A stretch of 64,000 bases of DNA from Spinellus fusiger (GCA_025094145.1 JALLLS010000042.1:186001-250000); one strand, 5' to 3'. Positions 11,866-23,763 are shown, numbered from the stretch's first letter. Numbers and translations are program-made. The notes: generated by a model from the letters alone, not told the origin.

Positions 11866-12266
11866 CTGAGAATAAAATTGCAATATTCTTATGATTGGTT
11901 AATATGTTTGAGAATGCTTTTTCGCTGCGGAAATAAACTATTTTAAACTTTATTGCCTATTTTAGCAATGACTATTGACTTTGTAATTAAAAAGTATAGA
12001 ATTGGCTGTAAAGACAAAAAATAGAACCAGAATTCACTTAATATTGCAACTCAGTGACTGATAATCTTCTTTTAACATAATGTGTTATCCTTAAGTGGAT
12101 TCTGGTTCTATTTTTTGTCTTTACAGCCAATTCTATACTTTTTAATTACAAAGTCAATAGTCATTGCTAAAATAGGCAATAAAGTTTAAAATAGTTTATT
12201 TCCGCAGCGAAAAAGCATTCTCAAACATATTAACCAATCATAAGAATATTGCAATTTTATTCTCAG
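11866..12266. mobile_element. Near-perfect 401-bp foldback element
   Basis: Arms 11866-12041 and 12091-12266 (176 bp each) are inverted copies with, by eye, about one mismatch (aattcactt versus aagtggatt). The loop is 49 nt. Ends are CTGAGAATAAAATTGC and its complement. No open reading frame and no convincing target-site duplication. It lies 34 bp outside the P450 duplication. Pieces of its arm and loop recur near 18632 and 30055, so it belongs to a family; a MITE-like or foldback transposon is the best reading. Confidence 0.8.
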
Positions 12267-12729
12267 TGTAAGAGAAGCCAGGTTCTCCAGACTTCATTGA
12301 GAAACTGTTTTCATAATAGATCTAAAACTCTCACAAGAATAAAGGGTAAAGCAGTTACCATAGCACTCAATAATTAGTATAAAAACCTTTTTTTTTCAAT
12401 CCTTCAATAAAATATCAAAGTTCTTCCTATCTGTTTGCTGTGTACTGCTCTTAATAGCTCGGCTATCTAAGTTATCGTACAAGTCTGGTTTTGGTTCTTC
12501 TCTCGTTCTGTTCTGCTCGTTTCTGTTCCTTGGTCTCTTTGTGTTTTTCCGTGTATATCTGGTCGATATACATTTCCCTGTCATTGTCACTGCAAATTGC
12601 TGGGGATCGTCCATTACTGACTTTATTAAGTCTCTGTCCTACTGAGCTACCTATCCTACTCCCAAATCCGGTCACTGTGGTGTTCATCGTGTGTTAGTAG
12701 CCCTCATATCAGAGACCTACGCGCTTCTA
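12267..12729. other. Possible LTR-like remnant between hairpin and Tc1 element
   Basis: The segment starts TGTAAGAGAAGC directly after the hairpin and runs to GCGCTTCTA where the Tc1 element inserted. Those ends are roughly inverted (TGTAxGAGAAGC / GCxCTTCTAxA), as in a solo LTR, but no second copy is in the window and no target duplication is visible. The short open frames inside it show no recognisable protein. Confidence 0.3.
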
Positions 12730-14075
12730 CAGTCCCACCCAATTGAATTTAATACTTTTGAAAATAAATTTCAGGACGAAATATTTAGGATATGTTCAAC
12801 ATTTGATAAAACACTCCACATTTGATCTAGAAGCTTCAGACTTTCACACAATAAAGCTTAATATATTTAATTATAGAAAATGAAATAATAATAATACAGT
12901 TAATAATTTGTAGGGTCTCCTTTGGCATCAATGACAGCCTAGCATCTATCCGTCCTACTCAGAACTAATCGTTGTGCAAGTTCAACACCAACCCTCTCCC
13001 ACTCCTCTGCAGGTAGAGTATTCAAACATTCAACATTGGTAATAGATACCCTTCTTTCCTCAATTCTTCTTTCCAAGGCCGACCAGATATGTTCAATTGG
13101 GCTCAAGTCAGGGATTTGTGTGATCCAGTCAAAATGCCTAATCTGATGCGTCTCTTTCCACCCTCTGGCATAGGCCCCAGTATGACAGCTAGCACCTTCT
13201 TCTTGTAACAGAAACTCACTGTTCTCTTTCTGATGCAATTTCATGAACTAAAGATGGAACTCACCAGCCAAAATATTGATATATTCGTCTTGGTTTACAG
13301 TGCTATCAACAAAGACCAAAGGCTCAAATCCGCCCGCCCAAAAACAGTTCCGAAGCATGACCCCACCGCCACCAAACTTCATTGTTAAAATAATAGGATT
13401 AGGATCATACCTTTCTCCAACTTTTATGATGACATAAGCACCACTATTGTTTCCTTTCACAGTGTACCTGGACTCACCAGACTAAATAACACCTCTCCAC
13501 TGATCGTTCGTCTAATTGACATGTTCCTTAGCCCAACAAGGCCGTTTCTCACTGTGTTTTACAGTTAAATCTGGCTTGTGATCTACATGAAAAGATCCGA
13601 ACCCTAACTGATTGCAGTAAATGATCATGGTGTTTCTACATACATCAACCAGAATCTTCAACATTTCCAATTTCAACTGATTATATGAGGCAAATGGGTC
13701 CTCTCTAATGACCTTTTCCAGGTATCTGAGGTCCCTCTCATTCAATTTTTTTATATGTTTTCCATGACTATTTAAACGCAATGGTGACTCACGTTCTTTG
13801 ATGTTTCTGATACTATTCTGAACTGTGGGCCTTTTCATCTCAACTACGTTTGCGACTACAGTCAATTCTAATCCAGCCTTAAACAGGTAATAAATGCCCC
13901 ATAGCTTTTTATCTTCTGCTTTGTTATATTCTCCACGAGTTTGAGTTTCTGGAAATGTATCTGACATGTTGTGTTGGTTTAACACTATTTGGAAAGAAGA
14001 AGAGTTTTATGCAAAAAAAAAAGGTTTTTTTTTATTAAAATTTAGGCAAATATTAAATTCAATTGTGCGTGGCTG
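12730..14075 (-). mobile_element. Full-length but mutated Tc1-like transposon
   Basis: About 1346 bp between TA dinucleotides (12728-12729 and 14076-14077). Terminal repeats begin CAGTCCCACCCAATTGAA and, inverted at the other end, CAGCCACGCACAATTGAA. It inserted into the end of the 12267-12729 segment. Its ends match those of the relic at 44044-45061, so the two are one family. Confidence 0.88.
12900..13985 (-). pseudogene. Tc1-type transposase with in-frame stops
   Basis: A single frame from 13985 to 12900 is interrupted by TAG at 13512-13514, 13482-13484, 13248-13250 and 12939-12941, with no frameshift. Order: N-terminal helix-turn-helix region, ERDLRYLEKVIREDPFASY linker, first DDE segment (SGESRYTV), second (LQEEGASCHTG, where the usual Asp is Glu), third (LSPIEHIW), then AVIDAKGDPTNY. 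By comparison with the homologue at 37275-38085 and the family consensus, three stops replace Trp and one replaces Gln. Not functional. Confidence 0.9.
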
Positions 14076-15047
14076 TATAAGATGCAAATTAACAAAGGAA
14101 CAAACAGACTCAATTTTTATATTATCAAAAATAAACTTCAGTTCTCCACACGTGAAATATTGCTGTAGTGTGCCAGAAGTAGTACTAGTAAAGTCCAATA
14201 ATAAACAAGAAGATAAAGATGCTATAATGCTGGGCACCTGGGATGCTTCTAGTGACTCATAACGCCTTGCAGGGATGGCTACTGACACGCAAATAGATCA
14301 GAAAGAGTGAGGTATTGGGATGTCTTTGCAATTGCGAGGGTGTAGAGAAGGGAAGGTGTATAGAATATACCACGAACAAAGTAAGGTACAGAGAACAAAC
14401 AGGTTCATAGTCTGTCTGTGGCATTTGGTGCCTGTACAGTTCAGAACTAACGAAAAGGAAAGAGATGCAAAGAAAGCAGATTGGGATCAAGAAGCAGCCC
14501 ACTATCCAATTCAAAGAAAGTTTATCTTGTTTATACTGTTGGAAATGGGTAGACCTGGTCACCTATTTCGGGAGAACTTATTGTAGTAATTCTATATATG
14601 TAAAAATGTAGAATAGCATAAATAGTGAGAGCAGATGCACACTTTGCATCTTTGAGAAATATGCCTTTATTTTACCAAGCACCCCTTTTGCCTCTGATTC
14701 TTAACAATACTTTAGAAAGTAGCTCGGATCAAGGTCTGTTTTATTAAAGATGTAGTAAACTACACTTTTTATACTAATTGCTAGTTTATTCCCTATGACG
14801 TGGGGTCTTGTCTTCTTATTATTGCAAATGTACCTTTAACCAAACCTCCAAGAAGATAGGGTAGTTACACTCCACTATCTTACACTACTGTAGTGATAGG
14901 TAGGAATGTCTATCTGTAGGCTTAGAATATGATGAGATGCTGCTTAATATTATTACAAATTAGAAAGTATTCTATTAGTGACACAACCTCTTTACGTGGA
15001 TCCCATAGAATTCCTTTTTATGGAACTGTGTTTAAGAATCAAACGGT
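14076..15047. other. No recognisable gene
   Basis: AT-rich sequence. Opposed short open frames at 14257-14586 show no known motif. A stretch near 14265-14340 weakly resembles 24690-24770 (accttg..ggctact.acacg), so part may be an old dispersed repeat. Confidence 0.45.
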
Positions 15048-15328
15048 TGTCGGATAATCACCTGCCATAAATAGAGATATCGATCATCCCAGTCAATAGA
15101 AACACAAATTGCCTAAACGGGACTACATGGTGGAAGAAGAGTTAGTTAGCAAAGCGTATATCTAGAGGATGATACTTTAGCAAGAAGAGGGCTTCCCATA
15201 GCTTTTATTAGTAGATAATATCCATTAGAAAAGTATCAAAGAAGTATGAAAGACCCATCAATAAAGATAAGACTTTGTTTACTCTTTGAACTGTCCGGAT
15301 TTCCCTTTGGTTAAAGCCAAAGACGACA
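15048..15328 (+). repeat. Solo LTR-like repeat, copy A
   Basis: 281 bp, starts TGTCGGATAATC and ends GACGACA, giving the TG...CA and TGTCG/CGACA ends expected of an LTR. It differs from copy B (30969-31249) at only about three positions, all C/T or A/G changes. A short internal hairpin CTTTGG-ttaaag-CCAAAG lies just inside the 3' end. No adjacent gag-pol and no clear target duplication here. Confidence 0.75.
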
Positions 15329-15762
15329 ATATCCAAATTATTATTCCCTTTTGTAGAATACCTCAATATTAAATTGTATTATGAATAAAGATATTGTTTA
15401 TGAATAAAATTATTTATTATAAGTGTCGCCAATGGCTTGTTAGTCCAAAGGAAATTCAGTCAGTTAACAGGTAGTTAAACTCTGATGTTTATTACTTTGT
15501 ATTGCTACTTCTTTTATACTTTTCTACTACTAGTATTTTAGCTTCAGGGGTATGTTATTGAATACTATGAATTATTATCCCTTAGTATTCGATAGCATCC
15601 CCCTCTCAGTTTAGTAGTGAGAGTTGATATTTCCAAAAAGGGTTGCAGTTCCAGTTATAGAAAATGTCTTTACGACTATAGTGACGTATTACATTATAAC
15701 TTCCACATAAGTTCACAAGTCAAATATCTTTCTTTCTAAATTTCATTGAAATATTGTTTACC

Positions 15763-18495
15763 ATGTCTTTCTCTACTATCAACTTCAAAAAATATGAAAC
15801 CCCCATCTGCTCACTCTGCCAAAAGACATTCAAAACAAACACTATATTAAAAAAGCACATTGCTACCCATAACATGTAAGATTAATCTTAAGTCTAAGAG
15901 TAATGTCGCTCATTCTCTACTATGAATAGCCCTGCTGCTGGGTTTTCCACTAGGTACTTATTGTAGAAAGACATAACACAATAACAACCAGACTCATCAT
16001 GCTTCATTGCTATTATTCACAGACCTCTTCCCACCATCACCACAGTCTTCCGTATAGAAAAAGAAAGTTGTGAATCGGATTATGACCGAGAATATGTCTC
16101 TGAAATGGAAAGAGTGCCCAGAGATATGTCTCTTTGGGCTGATAGAGAAAAGGAATTCAACAACAACAACAACAACACTTTTGGAGAGGCTGTCTTTGTG
16201 GAAGATGATTTCCCATTTGCAACCAAGTCAGAGATGATCCTTCACCGATTCTTTGTTGAGAATGAGAATCGCCTCCCAAAGGCATTTGAAGAAAAGATTA
16301 TGGCTTTGTGCCAGAACATGAGGAATGTCTGGATGATCAATCCTCAGGAGAAAGTGCCTACCTTAAATAGGGTTTTTAACCCTGAGAAGAGGGTAGAGAG
16401 CCATGTTCCAAGCTTTCCACCACCACTCACCAAGCTGCAATGGTAAAAATAAATAAATAAGTAGGCAAGGGCTTGACCTCAAAAACTATAGTTTATGAGT
16501 TTCCCATGAACAAACCTTCCAAGCACCTAAAGCTCTTTGCTGCCAGCCCCATCAAAACACTTTTGCTCTCTGCCTTGTCAGACAGAGCACCTAACCAAAG
16601 TATTTTGTCCTAACAAGGTGGAATGTGGAAGACACGCCTTCTCTTCCAACATCCAATCGTAACTGTTACTATTAACGGTACTTTTGTTGATTTTTGGTTT
16701 GGAGATTTAGTGTACGCCTCTCATGGTGAATGTGTAACTTCATTAACCTAAAAGCTCGCCTCTTTCTTCACATCAAGTGATAGATGGATGGCTGAAGCCT
16801 GTGAAGAAGCACCTGGTTTATCTTCTGTCATTAGCATTGTCATTCTTAAAGACAGTTTATGCCAGTGAAAATTGTGCTTCTGAACTTGTTCTCGGATGAC
16901 ACGAATGGAAATACTACCAAGAAGTGGAATAAGTTTGAGAGTTGTGTGATGTTACTTGCAGCAATGCCATTTAAAGAACAAAACAAGACAGAGAACATGT
17001 TCTTTATCTGTACCAGCAACAGGCTCTCGATATCGGATATGCTCTCAGAGCTTGTGAAGGACCTTGAGTCATTAGAGTAAGGCGTGGAGACGTTTGACAT
17101 CGAGTAGGGTGAACCTGCTCTTGGTGTTGGAGGGGTACACTTTATCATGGCAGATAACCCTATGCATGCGGTTATGGCATGTAGTCTTGGTGCTAAAGCT
17201 AAGCTGCCATGTAGAAAGTGTTACTGGGTTAACAATGGTGCAAGAACAGTAGTAAGACAAGAGAGTATAGATGACGATGCTCACACAAGAAGAAGGAAAG
17301 AAGATCTGATGAAGATGTACCAGTATTGTAACAGCAACCCCAACAATGCTGGCCTCAGAAGTAACTCCAGTACTGGCTACAAGCTGACTGGTGGTGAAGC
17401 ACTTTTGTCTTTGGATTTATGGCATCTCTCTAAGGATTGCCCGGTGGAAATACTCCATACCATTCTTCTTGGTTTCGCTAAGAATCTTGTGATTGGCTTG
17501 GTGTCATTTTTCACCGAAAAAGAATTAAAGCACTTGGAAGAAAGATTTTTCCAGTACAACTCCAAAGCCTTTACAAAAGAACTTTGTAAACCACTCCACC
17601 TATGTGGCACGTATCTTGGAGGAGATTTCAAGATTATCATACAGAAGATGCCCCCCATATTGAATCTGTTGATTAAAAAATAACTCATCACCAACAATTA
17701 TTCAAAGGTAATCATGAATGATTGTTTTATTAAACTTGGTTCTCTTGTATCCTTCTTATACATGCAAAGAATTGAAGCACCTTTGGATGTTTATTTGGAC
17801 AAAGTGAAATGTATTGTCAGAGAGTTGGCCAAGGCAATTGCCAAATATGATGCAATGGTAGCACTCAAATTACATCTGCTTGGTCGTCTTTGTGAAGATA
17901 TTACTCGCTTTGCCTCACCTATCTACTTTGAAACAGAAAGAGGCGAAAAATTCAACAATTTCATCCGTGAACGAATTATCTTCACCAACAGACACTCGCC
18001 CTCTCGAGATGTTGCCGTTTCCTTTGGGAAAAGTGCATGTCTGTACACATCTTCCCAGGTGAGTACTGTCAGGTACCAGGCTACAGTGGTCTCTTTGTCT
18101 TTGGAGCTGAAGTAAAGCTACTTTAACAGTTCCGTCCCATTGCTATCTCTCACAACCCTGCAGATAATAACAGCAGCTCAAAAAGAATTGTTGTTGGTCT
18201 GGCTAGTCTCCTTTCCTTTTCTTCTGGTGCTTTGCCTGTCTTTGGTAAGATCACTGCCATTGTCAAGAAGAATACTGATATCATTCTTCCGTATAACTTC
18301 CAACTTGCCTCTGGTCAAACTTCACCTACCCACTCACAACATCTGGTCTTGGCTGTAGTAAGTCCCATTTTCCACTCTTTTTTTGCCTTGGGTCAAAAGG
18401 ATAGTATTGGAAACAATTTTATCTTCCCACTAAACACCCCCATTGTGGTAGGATCTGATGGTATAGTTGTTGAAGAAGTCATGGACATTCAATGA
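15763..18495 (+). pseudogene. Large DNA-transposon transposase (CACTA/Plavaka-like), degenerate
   Basis: Resembles the large transposase-like proteins common in Mucoromycota. The first exon (from ATG 15763) encodes a C2H2 finger, CSLCQKTFKTNTILKKHIATH split here only by wording (Cys-x2-Cys...His-x3-His). A spliced exon near 16027-16446 gives an acidic, Asn-rich linker. Downstream frames contain SDDTNGNTTKKWNKFES (about 16900), then DNPMHAVMACSLGAK and PCRKCYW (about 17150-17230), CPVEILHTILLGFAKNL (about 17440), and KLHLLGRLCEDI plus NRHSPSRDVAVSFGK (about 17860-18030). These blocks occur in the family's usual order but are broken by stops near 16446, 16610, 17080, 17683 and 18115. Some breaks could be introns; several are plain stops. 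The superfamily name is inference from block order. Confidence 0.7.
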
Positions 18496-19427
18496 ATGAA
18501 TGGATACACTGTACTCAATGTAAATAAATTTGTTTCTATTTTCTGGACAATAACCACTATAACTAATTCCATGTGGGTCCTATAATAGCTATTTTTCAAG
18601 AAGTGCTATACTACAAATACTGCGATTTTATGGATAACACATTATGTTAAGAGAAGAATAGCAATGAATAGGTTGTATTATTGAGGTAGTTCTGATTTTA
18701 CTTCTTCCCTTTTATCTCAAAAATATTTAGGTGTGTTGAGTGATAATGGGCAAGTTATAGAAAATCATAGCATGAACCTATATTTAATCATATCTACCAA
18801 GTGTCAACAGTCTCCAATGTTTTATCTGAACTGAAGAATAAACAGACTGTAGAAATAACAGGACTTTATCCAATAATAGATTGCTTTTATTTAGTAGAAT
18901 ATACAACTCTTTATATACTAATCAATTGCCATGGTTACACTTATGTGCTTCCTGTAGTTGAGTCTACACATATGACCCTAATTACTTATCAGTGTTAATG
19001 CAATTGATGAGTACTACTTTTATTAGACATGTCTGTATTGACCCTGGATACAACATACACTAAGAAATGTGATATTACCTTAATCCCCGTGTATGATTTG
19101 ATTCTCTCTACTTGGAAAATCGTGATTAATGTAAGTAATCATCAACAACAGCTAAATGATAAACAATTAAAATTGTAAATATATTCTTCAATTTAAATTA
19201 TTCTTCAATAGAACACATGATAATTAGTTTTATTTATAGAATATTACAGATACAAGAGACATTGATACTGGATTGAAGTATCTTTACCAGATATTCCCAA
19301 AACACCCTAAAAAACATCATTTCTTCTGTTTAAAACTTAGTGAGCATATGTAAGCCTGTGACGATGGAACACTTCAATTATTTAATCAATAAATTAATGT
19401 ATTGGTACTAGGTTTAAGCCTTATGCA
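18496..19427. other. AT-rich spacer with dispersed-repeat pieces
   Basis: No gene recognised. At about 18632-18650 a 19-bp match to the loop of the 11866-12266 hairpin occurs (GGATAACACATTATGTTAA). From about 19110 to 19350 the sequence is an inverted copy of 25425-25840. Confidence 0.6.
19110..19350 (+). repeat. Dispersed repeat, uninterrupted copy
   Basis: Matches the reverse complement of 25425-25840, for example at gtatctttaccagatattcc and cttctgtttaaaacttagtg. The partner copy carries a 221-bp insertion that this copy lacks, so this copy shows the empty site. Identity of the repeat is unknown. Confidence 0.7.
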
Positions 19428-20700
19428 TTTTTTTTGTAAGCAAGTCATTGACTTCAATTTTATTTACACGCACAACCTGTCAGAAAGAGGGAGGAAGGCG
19501 AGAGAAAAAGATATAGCTATAAATAAAAGGGTAAAAAAGAAGAAGAAAAAGAAACAAGAAAAAAAAAGAAAAAAAAACAACTACAGATCAGTCTTCAGTT
19601 CTTGCTCTTTTGCCAGAGTAGTCACCAAAGAGACTGCACGTTGGGCTACCACAATGGGTAGAAAAGGCTCATCATCAAAAAAAAGTCTCCAATGTGCTCT
19701 CCAAATGGCTAGTAAAATTGAATTAATAATTTGGCAAGAGTACATAGACTCATGTGCATTTTCGTATGGAAAAGATAGTGCAAAAAGAGCATCGGAAATG
19801 GTTAAGAAGGTGGGTGAATGTCCAAATTGAGACGACCACACATCAAACCAAACCTGCCACTTGGGTGGGCATTGGAATAAGAAGTGAAGAGGATCTTCAA
19901 CAGGGTGGTTGCACAAGAGACAGGAGATGGAGGTAAGAATTGCAGGAACAAGAGAGTGGAGTCGTTGGCTGCAAGGCAGTTTACCATGAAGTAGGCGAAA
20001 CCACACATTGCGCGCCGAGTGTTGTATTTGAAAGTGCCGGAAGTCCTTCCACTGTATTGCTGTGAGAGGATGGCTGAAGGAAGGAACTGCTTGAGCAGGC
20101 AGAGCCAGGCGACGGAAAGAGCGAGAGCTCAGTTTGTGAATAGGAATATTTCCTAATTTCAGGCAGCTCACCACTGGGCAAAGATCGTAGATCCCTGGTC
20201 TATGTTCATCAGAATCAACCGTCAGGGGAGGAAGACAACATCTCACTAGCAGAGCAGCTAAGAGAATTTTCCTTCTAGCATGGGCACGAAGACGGTGAAT
20301 CAAGCGGGGGGCTACTTGTAAATCTGCTACTGGCTTCCATCGAAGTCCCTGTAGAGATGGATCAAAGAAAAATGCATCTTTGACCAGAAGTTTTCGGTAT
20401 CCAGGAGAGTCTTTAGATGTCTCTGAGTTTACTTGCCAAACATCCTTCAATGGTAAAGTCAAGCATGTGGTTGGTGACAGAGAACAATCAAAGAGAGACC
20501 GGGGCAAGGCATCCATGGCTTTAAGCAAAGTGGCTAGAGAATTGAGGCCATTTTGCAAAAAGAAAGGGCAAGACAGAAAAAAAAGTGAGATAAAATAGTC
20601 CCCAACATTGCACAGAGACGGAAGAACATGTCTGATGTAGATAGTAGCAAAAGAGCCACTGGCACGAGGTGAAAGTAGGAGTGCAAGCCAACGCTATTGC
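19428..20700 (-). mobile_element. 5'-truncated LINE (non-LTR retrotransposon), copy 1
   Basis: The open frame 20558-19581 (325 codons, readable further upstream to about 20700) encodes the C-terminal part of a LINE polyprotein after the reverse transcriptase: a basic segment, then ARNVWFRLLHGKLPC and the zinc-binding block CLLCNHPVEDPLHFLFQCP (zf-RVT type Cys-x2-Cys...His...Cys), then AIWRAHWRLFFDDEP. The 3' end carries a short A-tail (19428-19435 on the minus strand). The reverse transcriptase itself is missing, as expected for 5' truncation. A second copy lies at 38172-39095 in the opposite orientation. Confidence 0.85.
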
Positions 20701-21083
20701 AATGCTAATTACTGTCTAGTTGGATCCAATATATATATTTTTGTAGGAAGGCGACATAGGCCTTGAAGGAGGTGGATCCAATATACTTAGTCCTCTTTTA
20801 CCAATAGGTTTTAACAAATTCACATGTCTCCTGTAATAGAAAATATAGTTGAAACCCCAGAGTGTCCATAAGTTGACGTTACCAAAAATCATTAGGGCAT
20901 ATTTACAAATTCTCCCATGGTTGTGTTGGTTAGCCACATCTTTATACATTTAGTGAACAATAAACGCCTGTGCTGTGGCGAGAAATTCTCAATGTCTAAC
21001 AGTGTATGCAAATACACTGCTTTCATAGGAGTGGAAGTGAATAGAATATGTTTTCATTATTGAAATATGTGTTACTCATACTA
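20701..21083. other. Spacer between LINE and Tc1 element
   Basis: No recognisable gene or repeat beyond the flanks of the two elements. Confidence 0.5.
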
Positions 21084-22444
21084 CAGTGGCTCGTGGAAAA
21101 CATACGTAGATCTCAAATTCAGACCCTAATTTCTTCCTTAAAAAATTTTTTTTTATTAAACATTCCTCATTTATTGCTTTTCCACCATAATGTCTACCTC
21201 ATCTAACACCACTGAACAACCCATGAGACCTCTTGAAAACAAGAAGAAAAATATCGATGACTTCACTCGATGCCTCATTGCTCACGAGGTCACGGTAAAT
21301 GGGACCAGGCAGGTTGCCATTGCTGCTAGGTTTGGAGTCAGTGCGCAGTCGGTTTCCTTTATCGTAAAGAGATATAAGGAAACTGGCTGCTTCAAGGCCA
21401 AAAAGAGCACTGGGCGCAAGCCCATTCTGACAGAGAGGGACGAGAGAGAAGTTGCCCGCGAAGTGGCAAGAGATTCATTCCAGACAATGAATCAGCTTCG
21501 CAGCCAGATGACCACCAAAGTGTCCATGACCACTTTCTCAAAGACGATAAAGAAGATTGGCCTGCTTTCTTCCAGGGTGGTCAAGAAACCTTCTCAGCAT
21601 CAAGCACAAGAAGCTGAAGCTTGATTAGGCTAAGGCCCACCTCCACTGGACCGAGGACGACTGGAAGACGGTCATCTGGTCCGATGAGTCCAGATACCAG
21701 TTGGTCACCACCAACAACTGTACCAGAGTAGTACGAAAAGTGAATGAAGGACTGCTCCCGAAGAACTTCAAGCCCACTGTGAAGTTTGGAGGTGGCAGCG
21801 TAATGGTGTGGGGATCTTTCTCTGGTGAAGGTGTCGGGAGATTGGCGCCTGTGAAGGGCAGTATTGATAGTGCAAGATACATTGAGATCTTGAAGAAGTA
21901 ATACTGCCCTGAGCTGGCCCGACTCAAGGCACTGAATCCAGAGGTGGATTATGTTCTTCAAGAGGACAACGCCACCTGCCACAAGAGCAGAGAGTCCAGG
22001 TTGTGGAAGGCAAAAGAGACCATTGCCACCATGGAGGGGTGGCCTTCCCAGAGCCCCGATCTCAACCCCATAGAGCACCTTTGGGAGGTGCTTGACAGGG
22101 CTATCCGCAAGAGGATGACCCCAAGAAGCACTCTCCAGGATTTGGAGGTGCTTCTGTTGGAAGAATGGGAGAAAATCCCCAAGGACACCACAGACGCCCT
22201 CATTTCCAGCATGCATCAGAGATGTAGGGCTGTCATTGAGGCCAATGGTGGAAACACCAAACATTAATGATTTCTACCCAATAAAATTATTTTTATTATT
22301 CTATTGACCTTCTTTATACTTCATCCGATTTTGAAGTCTCTACTGTGTGTTTAATATGTGTTTTTATGACAAAGAATGAGTATTTTCTATTACAGAAGTA
22401 TATCGGAAAATGAAAAATCTACGTAAGATTTCCACGAGTCACTG
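21084..22444 (+). mobile_element. Tc1-like transposon, second family
   Basis: 1361 bp between TA dinucleotides (21082-21083, 22445-22446). Terminal inverted repeats are CAGTGGCTCGTGGAAAACAT and CAGTGACTCGTGGAAATCTT, continuing to ACGTAGAT in both. Different ends from the 12730, 45661 and 8607 elements, so a separate family. It encodes the damaged transposase at 21190-22267. Confidence 0.9.
21190..22267 (+). pseudogene. Tc1-type transposase with one frameshift and two stops
   Basis: From ATG 21190 the first 130-odd codons give the bipartite helix-turn-helix (VAIAARFGVSAQSVSFIVKR, GRKPILTERDEREVAREV). A frameshift near 21590-21615 moves the frame, then TAG (21626-21628, at a conserved Trp) and TAA (21899-21901) interrupt it. 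The DDE residues are intact: VIWSDESRYQLV, VLQEDNATCHKS and NPIEHLWEVLD with the usual 34-residue Asp-Glu spacing. The C terminus is QRCRAVIEANGGNTKH. Only a few changes separate it from a functional frame, so it is one of the younger copies. Confidence 0.92.
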
Positions 22445-22624
22445 TACTATACTTTTTCAGAGAAGAACATGCAATTATTACTTGAAAATCAATAAAGAAA
22501 GGTTATGTGAGATAGTGGAGTGTGACCGCTATCTTTTTAGATGTTTGTTAAAGGCATCATTAGCATTGACAAGTAGGGAAGACCTCACATCATTATGGAA
22601 AATAGCAGAATAGTTTAAAAAGGT

Positions 22625-23169
22625 AGTTTTTATACTTCTTTAATAATAACAAGACTTTGATTCGAGTACTTCCTTGAGGATGAACAAGCAAAATATAATT
22701 TAAAAGACTCAAGTAGTTGGCTGTTTCTTGTTCTCAATTTGTTTCCTTTGTGTTTCTTTCCTCTTCGTTGGTTTCTTTCTGTGGCCGCACTTGGTGCCAT
22801 TATCGTTCCAAATACCTGTTTGCTTTTTTAATTTCTCATATAGACTAATATATCAGATAGAAATACTATATAAGTTGGCTATCTATTAGATAGAAGAAAG
22901 CTTTGCGAAATATACTTCTTATATTACTGTTACGAATTCAGAGGCAAAAGAGGTGGTTGCTAAAATAAAAGGTATATTTGTCAGATACAGTTGCTTAGCT
23001 AGTTGCTATCTTATATACTTTTCTCACCCCGTGTCTCAGGGGCAAGTGTCTCTATCTAATGTATGTACACGTATGGTCCACTAGAGTGGGTCCTCGTCAG
23101 GATCGGGACTGTCACTGTCTCTATTTCCCAATATTACAAAACACACCTTTTGTTTATGATATCTGAACA
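22625..23169 (-). mobile_element. LTR retrotransposon fragment with a nested solo LTR
   Basis: Read on the minus strand, an LTR starts TGTTCAG at 23169 and continues to about 22820, followed by an ATG frame (22798 downwards, MAPSAATERNQRRGKKHKG) that looks like a basic gag start before it decays. Paralogous LTR copies lie at 24871 and 39935. The LTR is interrupted by another element at 22928-23130. Confidence 0.6.
22928..23130 (+). mobile_element. Nested solo LTR with 7-bp target duplication
   Basis: 203 bp, starts TGTTACGAATTC and ends TATTTCCCA. ATATTAC flanks it directly on both sides (22921-22927 and 23131-23137). The paralogous LTR at 24871 shows the empty site (one ATATTAC, read inverted), confirming the borders. 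Confidence 0.85.
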
Positions 23170-23635
23170 ATACTGCTTAGAGTAATAGTATACTTGTAAA
23201 TGTGACTGATGAAGGAAGTGTAGAAACGTATATATTATATTTCATACACACTTGCAATAAACAGGTTCTATGTTATTATTCATCCAGCATGTCTTGTTCT
23301 TCCAAATATAAAACTAGTTTTAAATTACCAAAAATACGATACAGTGCTTATGGTATCAAATGGTGGATTTTGGTAATCAGTTTGCGTTTTCTTTATCTTC
23401 GAGATCAATCTCGATAGGAGTGGTTTAATAATATTTATATTTTGTTAAATTAGTCAGACTCTTCAAATTATGTGGCAATTCTACCCTGACCCTCCTCTTA
23501 GAAAGTAAATGTTATTGCTCATGTTAAAAGTTAAAAAATTAAAAGATAAAGAAAACGCCCACTGGTTTTAGAATCCGCCAATTGATACCGTAAGCAATTA
23601 ATAAAAGTCAATCTGTTTCTCATATCTATACATTT

Positions 23636-23763
23636 TTTTTTCACTTGAGTATTTAAAGTGTTTATATGTATATCCCAATTTTAAATAAAGATCTCATAAG
23701 GTGGCTAATAAGCCCAATGCGCGAATAGCACCCACACACAAATAAAATAAAAAATACTTTGAA
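23636..23763 (+). repeat. LINE 3' tail fragment
   Basis: Begins near ttcacttgagtatttaaagt and ends aaaaaatactttgaa. It matches the 3' end of the LINE fragment at about 47957-48086, including the segment gcccaatgcgcgaatagca. Only about 125 bp of 3' untranslated region remains, a strong 5' truncation. Confidence 0.75.

Noticed and set aside
12396..12697. Overlapping small frames on both strands
   Set aside because: No domain, overlapping phases, and position within a probable LTR remnant.
12900..13985. A variant genetic code with TAG read as Trp or Gln
   Set aside because: The same codon would need two meanings, and the intact host genes in the window keep ordinary TGG/CAG codons and use normal stops. 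Mutation explains it.
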